A DNA stretch of 64,000 bases from Prevotellamassilia timonensis (lineage in GTDB: Bacteria; Bacteroidota; Bacteroidia; Bacteroidales; Bacteroidaceae). The notes beneath the pieces were generated by a model. That model had not been told where the DNA came from, made no database searches, and worked only from the letters and a program-made list of their open reading frames with translations. Within the stretch, counting starts at the first letter, position 1. Every line of letters starts with the position of its first letter. Where the stretch lies: positions 206,291 through 270,290 of the forward strand of contig NZ_LT629843.1 of the NCBI RefSeq assembly GCF_900106785.1, in the 5' to 3' direction. Positions 1 to 7,803 of this stretch are shown here, piece by piece. The translations under genes and the position numbers were made by a program.

Positions 1-58
1 GGCGCACCCGACAAACCCTGTGGAGTAGGCCGTGCAGATGCTAACCCAAAACTGTTGC
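1..58 (+). repeat. IS left terminal inverted repeat
   Basis: This matches the reverse complement of 1563-1620 over almost its full length. The first G expected from the other end is missing because the window starts here. Confidence 0.85.
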
Positions 59-1129
59 TAAACGATACATGAAGAATGGTATGTCTATGACTCCTTTTAC
101 TTGTGCACGAAAGCATTTGATCTTTGAGTTCAACGATTCAGCTGAAGCGTTAGTCTTACGTCCGTCAAAGTAGTTCAGGATTTCATCCTCATAGAATCTG
201 ATGGTATCGCGTACGGACTTGATTTCACGCAGAGTGCAGGAAGCCACTTTCTCATACCACCCCTTGAAATTCTGTTTGGCAGTCTCCTTTGTGAGTTTCT
301 TGTTTCTGAATATGGCTCTAAGGGAGTTGATCAGATTGTATGCTTCTTCAAGTTTTGGGTAGAGTGCGAAAAGTATCTTCGCACGCTTTTTCTGCGTTGC
401 GCTCCACTTCTCTCGGCTCATGGACAATTGCTTGCGACATCGTGTCTGTGCCTCTACAAGAGTCTCGCCATTTTCAAGCCTTTTGGGTTCAAAGCGAGTG
501 TTCAGCCTCATAGGCTTTCTTCCGCGCTTGCTCTTCTTCCAGTTCTTCCCATGCCTTTTCCTCATTCGCTCGCGGTAAGCCTTTCTCTGCGCTGCCAGAT
601 TTTCGAGGTATTTGCGAAACTCTGCCTTCTGTCTGTTCGCCTCCTTTACGGCTTTTCGTTTCAGGCGCAGGCGTATCTCTTCGCAGCCCTCTCCACCGCG
701 TTTTACGACATGGAAGCAGTCACGTATGACTGTGGCTTTAGGGAATGCCTCTCGGGCTATGACACGCATGCAATCTGAGAGATCCATCGTGATATTCTCA
801 ACCATTTCACGCTTATCTGCAGGTAGTTGCATGAGAACCTTCAGTACGTCAGCAGGATTCGTTCCCTTGACTACTGCTATGATTGCACCCTTGCGACCAT
901 GGGCATCCTTGTTGTGAACGATAGTGTACAGTTCGCCCTGGAGGGAGGTCTCGTCTATGCCTTGCTCCTTACCTACGTTTTGCGGAATAAGAATCCACTT
1001 GGATGCGTGATCCTTCTGCTCCCACGTCTCGAAGTTACTCAGGGCGTCCTTGTATCTTTTGGCAAACGTGGAGCTGTTAATCATGTACGTATAACCAATC
1101 TGACGAGCGGTTATCGTCTCAGAGTCCAT
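41..1129 (-). CDS. IS transposase, DDE domain (ORF B)
   Basis: The 362-residue product carries ISL3-type catalytic features: an Asp in MDLSDCMR, an Asp in the following RDCFHVVK segment, and a Glu in the C-terminal NASAESLNSKIK stretch. A long Lys/Arg-rich region separates the second Asp from the Glu. It would catalyse cut-and-paste movement of the element. The ATG lies inside the last codons of ORF A (11-bp overlap), in the +1 frame. An in-frame TAA lies four codons upstream of this ATG, so a simple frameshift fusion is not possible. Separate initiation by translational coupling is the better model, helped by the AGAGGG just before the start. The gene looks intact. Confidence 0.85.
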   Translation of the reverse strand: MDSETITARQIGYTYMINSSTFAKRYKDALSNFETWEQKDHASKWILIPQNVGKEQGIDETSLQGELYTIVHNKDAHGRKGAIIAVVKGTNPADVLKVLMQLPADKREMVENITMDLSDCMRVIAREAFPKATVIRDCFHVVKRGGEGCEEIRLRLKRKAVKEANRQKAEFRKYLENLAAQRKAYRERMRKRHGKNWKKSKRGRKPMRLNTRFEPKRLENGETLVEAQTRCRKQLSMSREKWSATQKKRAKILFALYPKLEEAYNLINSLRAIFRNKKLTKETAKQNFKGWYEKVASCTLREIKSVRDTIRFYEDEILNYFDGRKTNASAESLNSKIKCFRAQVKGVIDIPFFMYRLATVLG

Positions 1130-1520
1130 TCGCCCTCTTTAAAAAAAGCGCGAAGTCCTTCGCGTATCGAGTGCCCTTATGCTTCAGTTCAAACTCCTTG
1201 TCAAGGTCAACACTTCTTGTTGTGCCATCCGGCATTGTCCAACGCCTTCTTCGTATGTGAAGTACCGCCTTCTTGTCTCGGGCTGGATAGTCAAGTAAAC
1301 ATGATTCTTCCCCAAAACCATTGCTCACGGAATCCTTCATGTCTGGTGTGCGATTGTCGCGCTCATCCAGATAGATGTGAAGCTCTGTTGTGTAAAGAAC
1401 ATCCTTGTCCAGAGTACGCTGTGTTGCAAAGTCTGTCACCTCGAAATATTTAAGAACTCCTTCGGGGAGGAAATATGAGGCGAGGCCCTCATACATATTT
1501 TTATTGCCATTCTGATTCAT
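1119..1520 (-). CDS. IS N-terminal-region protein (ORF A)
   Basis: The product has 133 residues with the segments FLPEGVLKYFEVTD and ELHIYLDE, which I associate with the separate N-terminal region protein of ISAon1-type transposases. It has a basic patch (HIRRRRW) that could bind the terminal repeats. It overlaps the start of the DDE transposase by 11 bp. A run of seven T in the coding strand lies just before the overlap. Neither -1 nor +1 slippage there gives a long fusion, because each alternative frame meets a stop or misses the ORF B frame. A TAnnTTTG promoter box at 1525-1532 lies just upstream. Confidence 0.7.
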   Translation of the reverse strand: MNQNGNKNMYEGLASYFLPEGVLKYFEVTDFATQRTLDKDVLYTTELHIYLDERDNRTPDMKDSVSNGFGEESCLLDYPARDKKAVLHIRRRRWTMPDGTTRSVDLDKEFELKHKGTRYAKDFALFLKRANGL

Positions 1521-1524
1521 AGTG

Positions 1525-1532
1525 CAAAGGTA
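1525..1532 (-). promoter_or_regulatory. IS promoter -7 box
   Basis: Read on the minus strand this is TACCTTTG, matching the Bacteroidetes -7 consensus TAnnTTTG, only a few bases upstream of the ORF A start. Confidence 0.5.
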
Positions 1533-1562
1533 CTACTTTTGGGCAATCATGTATCGTTTGGC

Positions 1563-1620
1563 AACTCAGTTTTTGGGTTAGCATCTGCACAGCCCTCCAC
1601 AGGGTTTGTCGGGTGCGCCC
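1563..1620 (-). repeat. IS right terminal inverted repeat
   Basis: Inverted partner of 1-58. Base 1620 or a neighbour is the junction with the interrupted host gene. Confidence 0.85.
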
Positions 1621-2333
1621 AATTTATACAATGTCTTCATAGCCCCGCCACCCTTTTCTCTAAACGTTATGAATAGAGGATTTTGGGGATTCCTTTTATA
1701 TTCTACCGGACACTCATATATGCCAGAACTTACAACAGCTTCGTAAGAGTTTCCTGCGGGAATAGAGACGATCTCTTCTTCGTAATGTTTCATATTTCCT
1801 TTAATGTTTAGAATGTAGTTAATAAAATCTTTAATTATGGGTTCTTTTCCTTGGACATTAGACAGTTCGTTAACCAAATCAAGCCAGGTAATAGAAGTAC
1901 TGCCTTCAACCAACGTTTTAACGTCTTGTGTCAATGTAACAGTTTCTTTATTAGAGAAGCCTTTCAATTGAGGAAAGCTAACATACTTCTGTACTTGGTT
2001 ATTGGCAGCAACTTCAGAGGTCTTAGCTTTGACACTTTTTGCCTCTATGATAATTGCTTTTACTGGGTGCTCGTCTTGATACAAGCGAAGCAAAATGTCA
2101 ATTCTGCCATTGTTGTCTTTTTCCTTACATTGGGCTTCACAATCGACAATACATTTGTCAAATGTCACCTTTACACCAATGAGTTTCAGAAAAGCATTAA
2201 GAGCAGAACGCGATTTATTAAAAAGATACCCAAGAGCCGTCGTTTGTTTGGGTTCAAGGTCTCCTCCTATCAAATCAAAAATTGTACTAATCTTATCGTA
2301 CTTTCTGAACTCACATACGAAATTTCTTTTCAT
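1578..2333 (-). pseudogene. PD-(D/E)XK nuclease-like protein, C-terminus cut by IS
   Basis: The open frame gives 251 residues, but the last 14 or so (ending GAPDKPCGGLCRC) are encoded by the IS inverted repeat, so the native C-terminus is lost. The middle of the protein has a PD-(D/E)XK-like core: GRIDILLRLY (Asp) followed by IIIEAKS (Glu-x-Lys). That pattern is typical of restriction-type or repair nuclease folds. Which family it belongs to is not clear from the sequence. The start MKRNFVCEF is the only sensible one. What remains of the gene beyond the IS would lie upstream of base 1, outside the window. The catalytic core is retained, so a shortened protein could still be made. Confidence 0.6.
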
Positions 2334-2349
2334 GTCAATTTGAATTATA

Positions 2350-2488
2350 TTATAAGCAGGAACAATAGCATAATAACACTCTCTGCTTATTATCTATAGC
2401 CTTATCGTTTCTTGCTTGTTCTTTAGTCTGTTCTTCTGATTGTTTCTTAGCTTGTCCTTCCGCTTGTTTATTACTATATATAAATGCC
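2350..2488 (-). other. Possible gene-tail remnant with 12-bp repeats
   Basis: On the minus strand an open stretch encodes tetrapeptide repeats of the form xQ(A/S/T)(K/E), from 12-bp DNA units at about 2411-2470, and then stops at 2350. There is no convincing start codon or ribosome site, and the frame is closed by a stop just upstream. It resembles the repetitive charged C-terminal tail of Rpn-type proteins. I treat it as a possible remnant. The rest of 2489-2670 is AT-rich with nothing recognisable. Confidence 0.25.
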
Positions 2489-2673
2489 AATTAACAAGTG
2501 TGTGCCCGATTCAACCTTAAAGGAGAGGGCTACAACTACCTTGCTTTCCTTTACGTTTTCTGTTAACTTTAATATTTAATATCTGCTTGCAAATATACGA
2601 CACTTCCGCTTTATCCTATATTGTCCTTTTTGTCCTATTTAAGACTCGTATGCTTTTTGTGCGCACAAATTGC

Positions 2674-2681
2674 TACTTTTG
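2674..2681 (+). promoter_or_regulatory. Promoter -7 box for the HTH protein
   Basis: TACTTTTG matches TAnnTTTG and lies 93 bp upstream of the ATG at 2775, leaving a rather long leader. Confidence 0.45.
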
Positions 2682-2774
2682 CATAACAAATGGGTGAGGA
2701 ACACACCGCCAAACGATGGGTACGGGAGAGGCTTCTACTTTTTCGACCCATAGAGACACTGAATTTTTGCTAAA

Positions 2775-3356
2775 ATGAAAGATAAACTGCTACATGCCTT
2801 AGAGGAAAGGACCGAGCTTAAAATGAAACGCAACCACGACTTTGCGTATCTGAGCGAACTGCTGCTTGCCGAATGCCACGAATATATCAGTACTACCACA
2901 CTCAAACGCATGTGGGGGTATATTCACGACCAGGAAAGCAAACCCAGCAAAAATACGCTGAACGTGATCGCTAATTTCTTGGGATTTGACGATTTTGCAG
3001 ATTTTTGCAACCGGGGGGGTATTTCTGTAAAAGGGGGACATACGATTGCATCGCAGAGCGAAATGTTTTTCAGCAAAGCGTGCTTGTCTAATGAACTGCA
3101 GGTTGGCGACGAGGTGATAGTGCGCTGGCTGCCCGACCGCAGCTGTACGTTCCGGTGTTTGGGCAACAATATGTTTGAGGTAACAAGGAGCCGTAATGCG
3201 CAACTCAGCGTGGGGGATACTTTCAGCTGCGACTTGTTTGCCGAGGGTGAAATGCTCAAAGTGTACAAACTGACGCACGACGGCAAAAGCGACATGGCGT
3301 ACCACGCTGGCAAAGCTGGGGGCATCAAGTTTAATGTGAGACGAAAAAATAAATAA
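2775..3356 (+). CDS. Putative DNA-binding protein, Bacteroidales hypothetical
   Basis: The 193-residue protein has an N-terminal block (about residues 20-80) that reads like a helix-turn-helix: TTTLKRMWGY, then PSKNTLNVIANFLGF and DDFADFC. The C-terminal half is predicted to be mostly beta strands, with repeated hydrophobic/charged alternation (GDEVIVRWLPDRSC, FEVTRSRN). I know similar N-termini in Bacteroidales hypothetical proteins but not a proven function. It stands alone, followed by a very strong hairpin at 3442-3516. A regulatory role is inferred only from the HTH-like part. Confidence 0.65.
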   Translation: MKDKLLHALEERTELKMKRNHDFAYLSELLLAECHEYISTTTLKRMWGYIHDQESKPSKNTLNVIANFLGFDDFADFCNRGGISVKGGHTIASQSEMFFSKACLSNELQVGDEVIVRWLPDRSCTFRCLGNNMFEVTRSRNAQLSVGDTFSCDLFAEGEMLKVYKLTHDGKSDMAYHAGKAGGIKFNVRRKNK

Positions 3357-3441
3357 GGCTTGCAAAACGTGCGAGGAATGCTGATGTGCTGATGATGGCT
3401 GACGCCGTAGCTATATTGATGTTTTTCAAGTTGTAGATAAC

Positions 3442-3516
3442 GATACATTGCTGTCCGGCCAAACGCCTAAGCATTACGATGTGGTGCTTAGGCGTTTGGC
3501 CGGACAGCAATGTATC
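3442..3516. terminator. Perfect 32-bp hairpin, terminator-like
   Basis: Arms 3442-3473 and 3485-3516 are perfectly complementary around an 11-base loop. No clear T-run follows, so it may be a small mobile palindrome and not a classic terminator. It carries the motif TTGCTGTCCGG, which also forms the ends of the family C elements at 8225 and 26424. Confidence 0.5.
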
Positions 3517-3619
3517 ACCCGACTTCGTCAATGCGCCACCCAAATCAATTATAGTGAACTGATCAGGAATATATATTATCCGACATTTGGAGTAATAAAC
3601 TTTGTTCTGTGTTTTTAAG

Positions 3620-3720
3620 GGCAGTTCGCCCTTGTGCCGCTTACCGCGGGAGACATAAGTACATAAGCTACATAAGTAACATAAGGCTGGCGCCGTGGTT
3701 TTTCACATAAGCTGAGGCTG
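3620..3720. repeat. Fragment related to the 30.4-31.0 kb repeat block
   Basis: The segments GCCGCTTACCGCGGGA and ACATAAGCTACATAAGTAAC recur at about 30431-30477. Between 3517 and 3740 I see nothing else recognisable. Confidence 0.4.
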
Positions 3721-3750
3721 GGGCGGCCGCCCTGCCTGTAAAAATGTCAC

Positions 3751-3960
3751 AATGCATAGGCAAAATAAGAGCAATTTATTCCTATTGCATAGGCAAACAG
3801 CAATAAAAATATCACATTGCATAGGCAAAACAAGGGTAAATTGTTCCTATTGCATAGGCAAACATTGATAAAAATGTCACATTGCATAGGCAAAACAAGG
3901 GCAATTTATTCCTATTGCATAGGCAAACATCAATAAAAAAGCCACATTGCATAGGCAAGT
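3751..3960. repeat. Seven-copy array of TGCATAGGCAA with 32/33-bp spacing
   Basis: Copies start at 3753, 3786, 3818, 3851, 3883, 3916 and 3948, so spacing alternates strictly 33, 32, 33, 32, 33, 32. Two kinds of intervening sequence alternate, so the array is also about three copies of a 65-bp unit. A single extra copy (GCATAGGCAAA) lies at 5601. Spacing near three helical turns suggests an iteron-like protein-binding array, but no cognate protein is known. It lies just 3' of the AbiEii gene. Confidence 0.8.
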
Positions 3961-3993
3961 AGCCTTATTTATTTGCCTTTTGCATCTTATGAC

Positions 3994-4857
3994 TTATCCA
4001 AGTATTGCTTCACTCCAATACTCTTGCAGGTTCTCTTTAATGCACTTCATTACAACAGAGAATTCAAGCCGCTCCTTCCAACGTATCTTCTTCAAGAAAG
4101 CCTTCCACAAAGCATTGCGTGTCGTATCTGTAGCGAACTTATCACTAAAAAGCATAAGGTTTGCTCTGTAAGGGGTATTTCTGTTTTTGAATGTACAGAC
4201 AATGGCTTCCGACAGTAGTTCTCGGTCTATTATATGGTTGGCAAACAACTGATACACATCAAAGAAATCTTTCATGCGACTATTGCTTTCGTCACGGTCG
4301 ACCATTGCGTGAAATTTCTCCGCTATTAATGTTTCCAAAGAATAAGCGTATAGTTCCACAGCTGGAACATTGGGCAGTAACAACGGATAATCCAAAGAAA
4401 GCGGGTAAGGCGTTACCACATCGCCAAAGCCTATATCAACAGATATCTGTTGCACAATCGTATCTAAGTGAGCCACCACTTTTACACAAGTGCCTGGATA
4501 TTTCTTTTCAACGGCAATCGGTTCTAATTCAAGCGAAGTTGCATCATAAGTAACGCCATCATCTTCGCATTCTATGTTGCAAATTTTCTCGAATGTTTCT
4601 TTCAAACTTTCTCTCTCATTACTGATGCACTCCCCTAACAGGTCGATGTCGATTGTTGGACGAGCTTTGAAACCATCCAATGCAAACAATAAAGAACTGC
4701 CTTTCAGCAGGAAATTACTTTTGTAAGGACTTGCAGATATGCGAAACAGCAAGCGCTCATGCAAATATCTAACCAGCACCTTCATATACTCTTGCTTCTC
4801 CTCTTTGGCAAGGTTAAGCAAACGTGTCTTAATAGACCGCCCTATATTCTTTGTCAC
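3994..4857 (-). CDS. abiEii: AbiEii/AbiGii-family nucleotidyltransferase toxin
   Basis: This 287-residue protein has the DNA polymerase beta-like nucleotidyltransferase motif of AbiEii: KGSS at residues 52-55, then an Asp-x-Asp in PTIDIDLLG (about residues 70 and 72). A later AEKFHAMVDRDESNSRMKDFFDV segment fits the conserved K/R-D region of the family. AbiEii toxins are type IV toxins that can act as abortive phage defence and plasmid stabilisers. Some homologues transfer nucleotides to tRNA acceptor ends. The ATG overlaps the stop of the antitoxin gene by 4 bp, typical of a translationally coupled pair. It looks intact. The repeat array at 3751-3960 lies immediately 3'. Confidence 0.88.
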   Translation of the reverse strand: MTKNIGRSIKTRLLNLAKEEKQEYMKVLVRYLHERLLFRISASPYKSNFLLKGSSLLFALDGFKARPTIDIDLLGECISNERESLKETFEKICNIECEDDGVTYDATSLELEPIAVEKKYPGTCVKVVAHLDTIVQQISVDIGFGDVVTPYPLSLDYPLLLPNVPAVELYAYSLETLIAEKFHAMVDRDESNSRMKDFFDVYQLFANHIIDRELLSEAIVCTFKNRNTPYRANLMLFSDKFATDTTRNALWKAFLKKIRWKERLEFSVVMKCIKENLQEYWSEAILG

Positions 4858-5438
4858 AATCTTGTCTCCAAATATGTAGTCAATATGTTTTTAACTCTCA
4901 ATTTCTGTGCATACTCATGCAGGAGTGAGATATTACGATTATCTTTTTTCAGATAGCTGTCTATAACTTCGCCACAGACATCAAGCCCTATCTTGTTTCT
5001 GTATTTCACAGCATCGCAAACTGTCCGTTCCAGGTCTGTAATAAGCACATCATATCCCGATATCTCCTTTTGCATGATGCCAAACTCCAAATATTCTTTC
5101 TTCCAATAGTAAAGGTCTATGATTGGATAGTCAGGCAGACGTACTTTGCGCCTGGCATCAATGGCGATGCAAGTTGACGAGGGAACTTGCGTAGACAGTC
5201 CATGATGGGAAAATGCGCTATATAGGCAAAGCACTCCGCGAGGAACGATCCGCTCAACATCTATCATATTATTTGCCAAGGCGGACGTTTCTGCATAGAC
5301 CCCTTTTCTGATTCGCACCAAATTCCCCTCTTCTGCAGCGTGACGGAGTTGCTCATATTCACCACGGCTTTTCACTTCGCCAGTGGTTATGAACCCACCT
5401 TGTTGTTGCAGTGTATCAATGATTGAGCCTTTATTCAT
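4854..5438 (-). CDS. abiEi: AbiEi-family antitoxin / transcriptional regulator
   Basis: The 194-residue protein has a winged-helix-like N-terminus (IDTLQQQGGFITTGEVKSRGE, then LRHAAEEGNLVRIRKGVYA) and a C-terminal half with the ITDLERTVCDAVKY segment typical of AbiEi antitoxins. It would neutralise the downstream AbiEii toxin and repress their shared promoter. It is the first gene of the two-gene unit, with a 4-bp overlap. A TACCTTTG -7 box at 5459-5466 lies about 20 bp upstream. A plain transcriptional regulator is the alternative, but the pairing makes antitoxin the better call. Confidence 0.85.
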   Translation of the reverse strand: MNKGSIIDTLQQQGGFITTGEVKSRGEYEQLRHAAEEGNLVRIRKGVYAETSALANNMIDVERIVPRGVLCLYSAFSHHGLSTQVPSSTCIAIDARRKVRLPDYPIIDLYYWKKEYLEFGIMQKEISGYDVLITDLERTVCDAVKYRNKIGLDVCGEVIDSYLKKDNRNISLLHEYAQKLRVKNILTTYLETRL

Positions 5439-5458
5439 GTCGAAACCTGTTTTGTATG

Positions 5459-5466
5459 CAAAGGTA
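5459..5466 (-). promoter_or_regulatory. abiE operon promoter -7 box
   Basis: Minus-strand TACCTTTG, close to the AbiEi start. Between 5467 and 5720 there is only one stray GCATAGGCAAA copy (5601) and no gene. Confidence 0.55.
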
Positions 5467-5724
5467 CGATACTAATTGAGAAAAAAGAATGTTCTGTGTA
5501 AAAAGTTACGGAGAATGCAGACAAACTCCGTAACATCTTACATTCCCGTCAAACCCAAATATGACTGTTGGCAATGGGCATTGGTGGCAAAATCCCCATG
5601 GCATAGGCAAAACATGGACAAACACCCCCATTACGCAGGGTGCAGTTGGGAGTGCGCACCTGGGGTAGCGCAGGCATTTTAATACATATTATCATTACGC
5701 GGCACAAGTCTTTTAATCTATCGT

Positions 5725-5755
5725 TTTGCGTTGCGCGCAGATTTCAGTAACTTCG
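5725..5755 (+). promoter_or_regulatory. Promoter for the TonB-like gene
   Basis: TTTG at 5725-5728 and TAACTTCG at 5748-5755 are separated by 19 bp, close to the Bacteroidetes -33/-7 arrangement. The start codon is 34 bp further on. Confidence 0.5.
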
Positions 5756-5789
5756 CCGACTGAACAATAACGAATAGGAGGCAACAACA

Positions 5790-6584
5790 GTGCATTCGTC
5801 AGACATATATTCAAAGGAATGGTGCGACATGGTGTTTGAGGGCCGCAACAAAGCGTATGGCGCCTACAAGCTGCGCGAGCAGACGGGCGCCCGCTACCGG
5901 CGTGTGCTCATCATTGTGCTCGGCACCTTGGGCGCCTTGCTGGGTGCGCAGGGGTCGCTGGCCCTCTATGCACACATAATGGCTATGCGCGGCATGAAGG
6001 AGGCCGAGGACGCTTTTGCCAAAAAGCCTGCCGAACTGAAGGAGGGCTACAAGGTGAAGTTTCTGGCCACAGCGCGCCAGGCTCCCACGGTGCGCACGGC
6101 ACCGGGTGCCAAGTCGGCAAGGCCAAAAATTGTTGACGGACTGCCTCCACTCGAAACCATCGGACAGGACGGTCCCATAGACTACGACCCCGAGCAGCAG
6201 GTTATTACCACACCGATTGTGGACACTACGGGCATTCACGACAAGTCGCTGCCCATAGCCAAGGAGAAGATTGTGCCTACCGAACAGGTGTCGCAGATGC
6301 CTGAGTTTCCGGGCGGACTGCGTGCCTTTATGCGCTGGCTCGACCAGCACATCGTTTATCCGCAGGAGTGTATTGACCGCAATGAAAAGGGCTCTGTCAC
6401 AATTTGCTTTATTGTGGACGAAAAGGGCCATACTACCGACCTTGAGGTGAAGAATGCCTTTGACGCTAAAATATACAAGGCTGCCATGGACGCGCTAAAA
6501 CGTATGCCTAAATGGAAACCTGGCACAGATGACAAGGGCGACCCTACACCTGTTAAGATTACAATACCGGTGGACTTTAAGTGA
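5790..6584 (+). CDS. Energy transducer TonB-like protein
   Basis: The product has 264 residues. It begins with a cytoplasmic FEGRNKAYGAYKLR motif typical of Bacteroidetes TonB proteins, followed by one membrane segment (about residues 38-62) and a periplasmic proline-containing linker. The C-terminal TonB domain includes VYPQECIDRNEKGSVTICFIVDEKG and ends in ITIPVDFK. TonB couples the proton motive force to outer-membrane receptors, but no ExbB/ExbD or receptor gene is nearby. The start is GTG at 5790, chosen because a clear AGGAGG lies at 5777-5782, which is unusual in this window. The FPGG segment before the TonB domain is common in this group. Confidence 0.85.
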   Translation: MHSSDIYSKEWCDMVFEGRNKAYGAYKLREQTGARYRRVLIIVLGTLGALLGAQGSLALYAHIMAMRGMKEAEDAFAKKPAELKEGYKVKFLATARQAPTVRTAPGAKSARPKIVDGLPPLETIGQDGPIDYDPEQQVITTPIVDTTGIHDKSLPIAKEKIVPTEQVSQMPEFPGGLRAFMRWLDQHIVYPQECIDRNEKGSVTICFIVDEKGHTTDLEVKNAFDAKIYKAAMDALKRMPKWKPGTDDKGDPTPVKITIPVDFK

Positions 6585-6604
6585 TGGGCTGCGCTTATAT
6601 GAGC

Positions 6605-6735
6605 CACCTCTAATGGGGGCGACGCGTCCCGCGTCGGGATAGAGATAAGAGTTAAACACGAACGCTACTACTGCTAATAATAGCTGCATATTTTCCCGAC
6701 GCGAGACGCGTCGCCCCCATTAGAGGTAGCGTTCG
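6605..6735. repeat. Family A paired REP-like element
   Basis: Left arm TAATGGGGGCGACGCG starts at 6611 and the inverted right arm ends at 6722. Each arm forms its own 7-bp stem with a 3-base loop (CGACGCG-AGA-CGCGTCG on the right). The right arm is followed by one 13-bp unit (GGTAGCGTT type). Confidence 0.85.
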
Positions 6736-6814
6736 GTGCTTGGGGCCTTTTATTGACATCATCGGCTGCGGCTCAGCAATTCAAGGAAACTTGATTGCAT
6801 TCGCCTTGCACGAT

Positions 6815-6865
6815 GATTCAGCCCGCCCTTGTTAAATCAGAAACTTGAATAAAAGTAACTTTTTA
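6815..6865. repeat. Decayed half of a family B palindrome
   Basis: CAGCCCGCCCTTGTTAAATC followed by AACTTGAATAAAAGTAAC matches the right end of the full family B copies at 29022-29299 and 37653-37990. The left half is missing. Confidence 0.55.
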
Positions 6866-6870
6866 ACCTC

Positions 6871-6911
6871 ATAACCCTCTAACCTCATAACCCCCTAACC
6901 CCCTAACCCCT
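6871..6911 (+). repeat. Octamer array (family G) upstream of ispH
   Basis: Five or six consecutive 8-bp units of the form AACCYNNT (AACCTCAT, AACCCTCT, AACCTCAT, AACCCCCT, AACCCCCT) end 2 bp before the ispH ATG. Confidence 0.8.
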
Positions 6912-6913
6912 CC

Positions 6914-7774
6914 ATGCACATAGAGATAGATGAATCATCAGGATTTTGCTTCGGTGTAACAACGGCTATACGCAAGGCCGAAGAAGAATTGGCCCAGTCG
7001 GCAGCGCTCTGCTGCTTGGGCGATATTGTGCATAATGGCAGCGAATGCGAGCGATTGCGAAAGGCCGGTTTGCAAACCATCGACCACGAGGCGCTCAACC
7101 ACCTGCCACAAGGCACTAAAGTGCTGCTGCGTGCACATGGCGAGCCTCCTGCCACCTACGAACTGGCACGTGAGCGTGGCATCTGCATCATAGATGCCAC
7201 CTGTCCGGTGGTACTGCAACTGCAACGGCGTATCAAAAAGGTGTATACCGAAAATCCGCACCCGCAAATCGTTATCTACGGCAAACGCGGACATGCCGAG
7301 GTGCTGGGCCTCGTGGGACAGACTAATGGCGAGGCGCTGGTGATAGAGAGTGTGGAGGAAGCGGCGCAGATAGATTTTTCGCGCCCCGTGGCCTTGTTCT
7401 CTCAAACTACCAAACCGCTTGAGGTGTTCCGGCAGATTGTGGACTATATTACAGCGCACATGGAACGGGTTGAAGATTTTCGCTACTTCGACACCATTTG
7501 TCGTCAGGTGGCCAACCGCTTGCCAAACATTCGCGCCTTTGCCTCACGCCACGACGTGATAGTGTTTGTGTGCGGACTCAAAAGTTCTAACGGACGTGTG
7601 CTGCACGAGGCTTGTCGCAAGGTGAACCCGCGCACTTATCTTGTAGACACTCCCGAGGCCATACGCCCCGAGTGGTTTGAGGGTGCACGCAGTGTGGGCA
7701 TCTGTGGCGCCACTTCCACCCCGAAATGGCTGATGGAAAGATGCGCCGAGGTGCTGAAGGGGGCGCGCGATTGA
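6914..7774 (+). CDS. ispH: 4-hydroxy-3-methylbut-2-enyl diphosphate reductase
   Basis: IspH reduces HMBPP to IPP and DMAPP, the last step of the MEP isoprenoid pathway, using an iron-sulfur cluster. The 286-residue protein has the three cluster cysteines at positions 12 (GFCFGV), 97 (DATCP) and 196 (DTICRQ), plus H40, H75 (AHGE), H127 (GHAEV) and the SQTT segment at 164-167. The length is normal for a single-domain IspH. The ATG at 6914 directly follows an octamer array, and no Shine-Dalgarno is seen. The gene is a single transcription unit and is intact. Confidence 0.96.
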   Translation: MHIEIDESSGFCFGVTTAIRKAEEELAQSAALCCLGDIVHNGSECERLRKAGLQTIDHEALNHLPQGTKVLLRAHGEPPATYELARERGICIIDATCPVVLQLQRRIKKVYTENPHPQIVIYGKRGHAEVLGLVGQTNGEALVIESVEEAAQIDFSRPVALFSQTTKPLEVFRQIVDYITAHMERVEDFRYFDTICRQVANRLPNIRAFASRHDVIVFVCGLKSSNGRVLHEACRKVNPRTYLVDTPEAIRPEWFEGARSVGICGATSTPKWLMERCAEVLKGARD

Positions 7775-7803
7775 GAATGGTGCTGATGTGTTCATGAGGG
7801 GGG

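Larger units (their letters stand above)
1..1620 (-). mobile_element. Two-ORF insertion sequence, ISL3-like transposase (ISAon1-type organisation)
   Basis: The element is bounded by near-identical inverted repeats of about 57 bp, at 1-58 and 1563-1620. They share the outer GGCGCACCCGAC tip and differ by a 2-base indel and a few substitutions. Inside are two minus-strand ORFs, a short N-terminal-region protein and a DDE transposase. The outermost base of the left end and the left target site lie before base 1, so a target duplication cannot be checked. The right end cuts into a nuclease-like gene. The family name rests on my reading of the transposase motifs and the split-ORF layout. Confidence 0.85.

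Noticed and set aside
1119-1150. Programmed frameshift joining the two IS ORFs at the T7 run
   Set aside because: ORF B is in the +1 frame and that frame has a TAA four codons before its ATG. The -1 frame leads elsewhere. Separate initiation explains it better.
3751-3960. Possible CRISPR array
   Set aside because: The repeat is only about 13 bp, the spacers alternate between two near-identical sequences, and there is no leader or cas gene.
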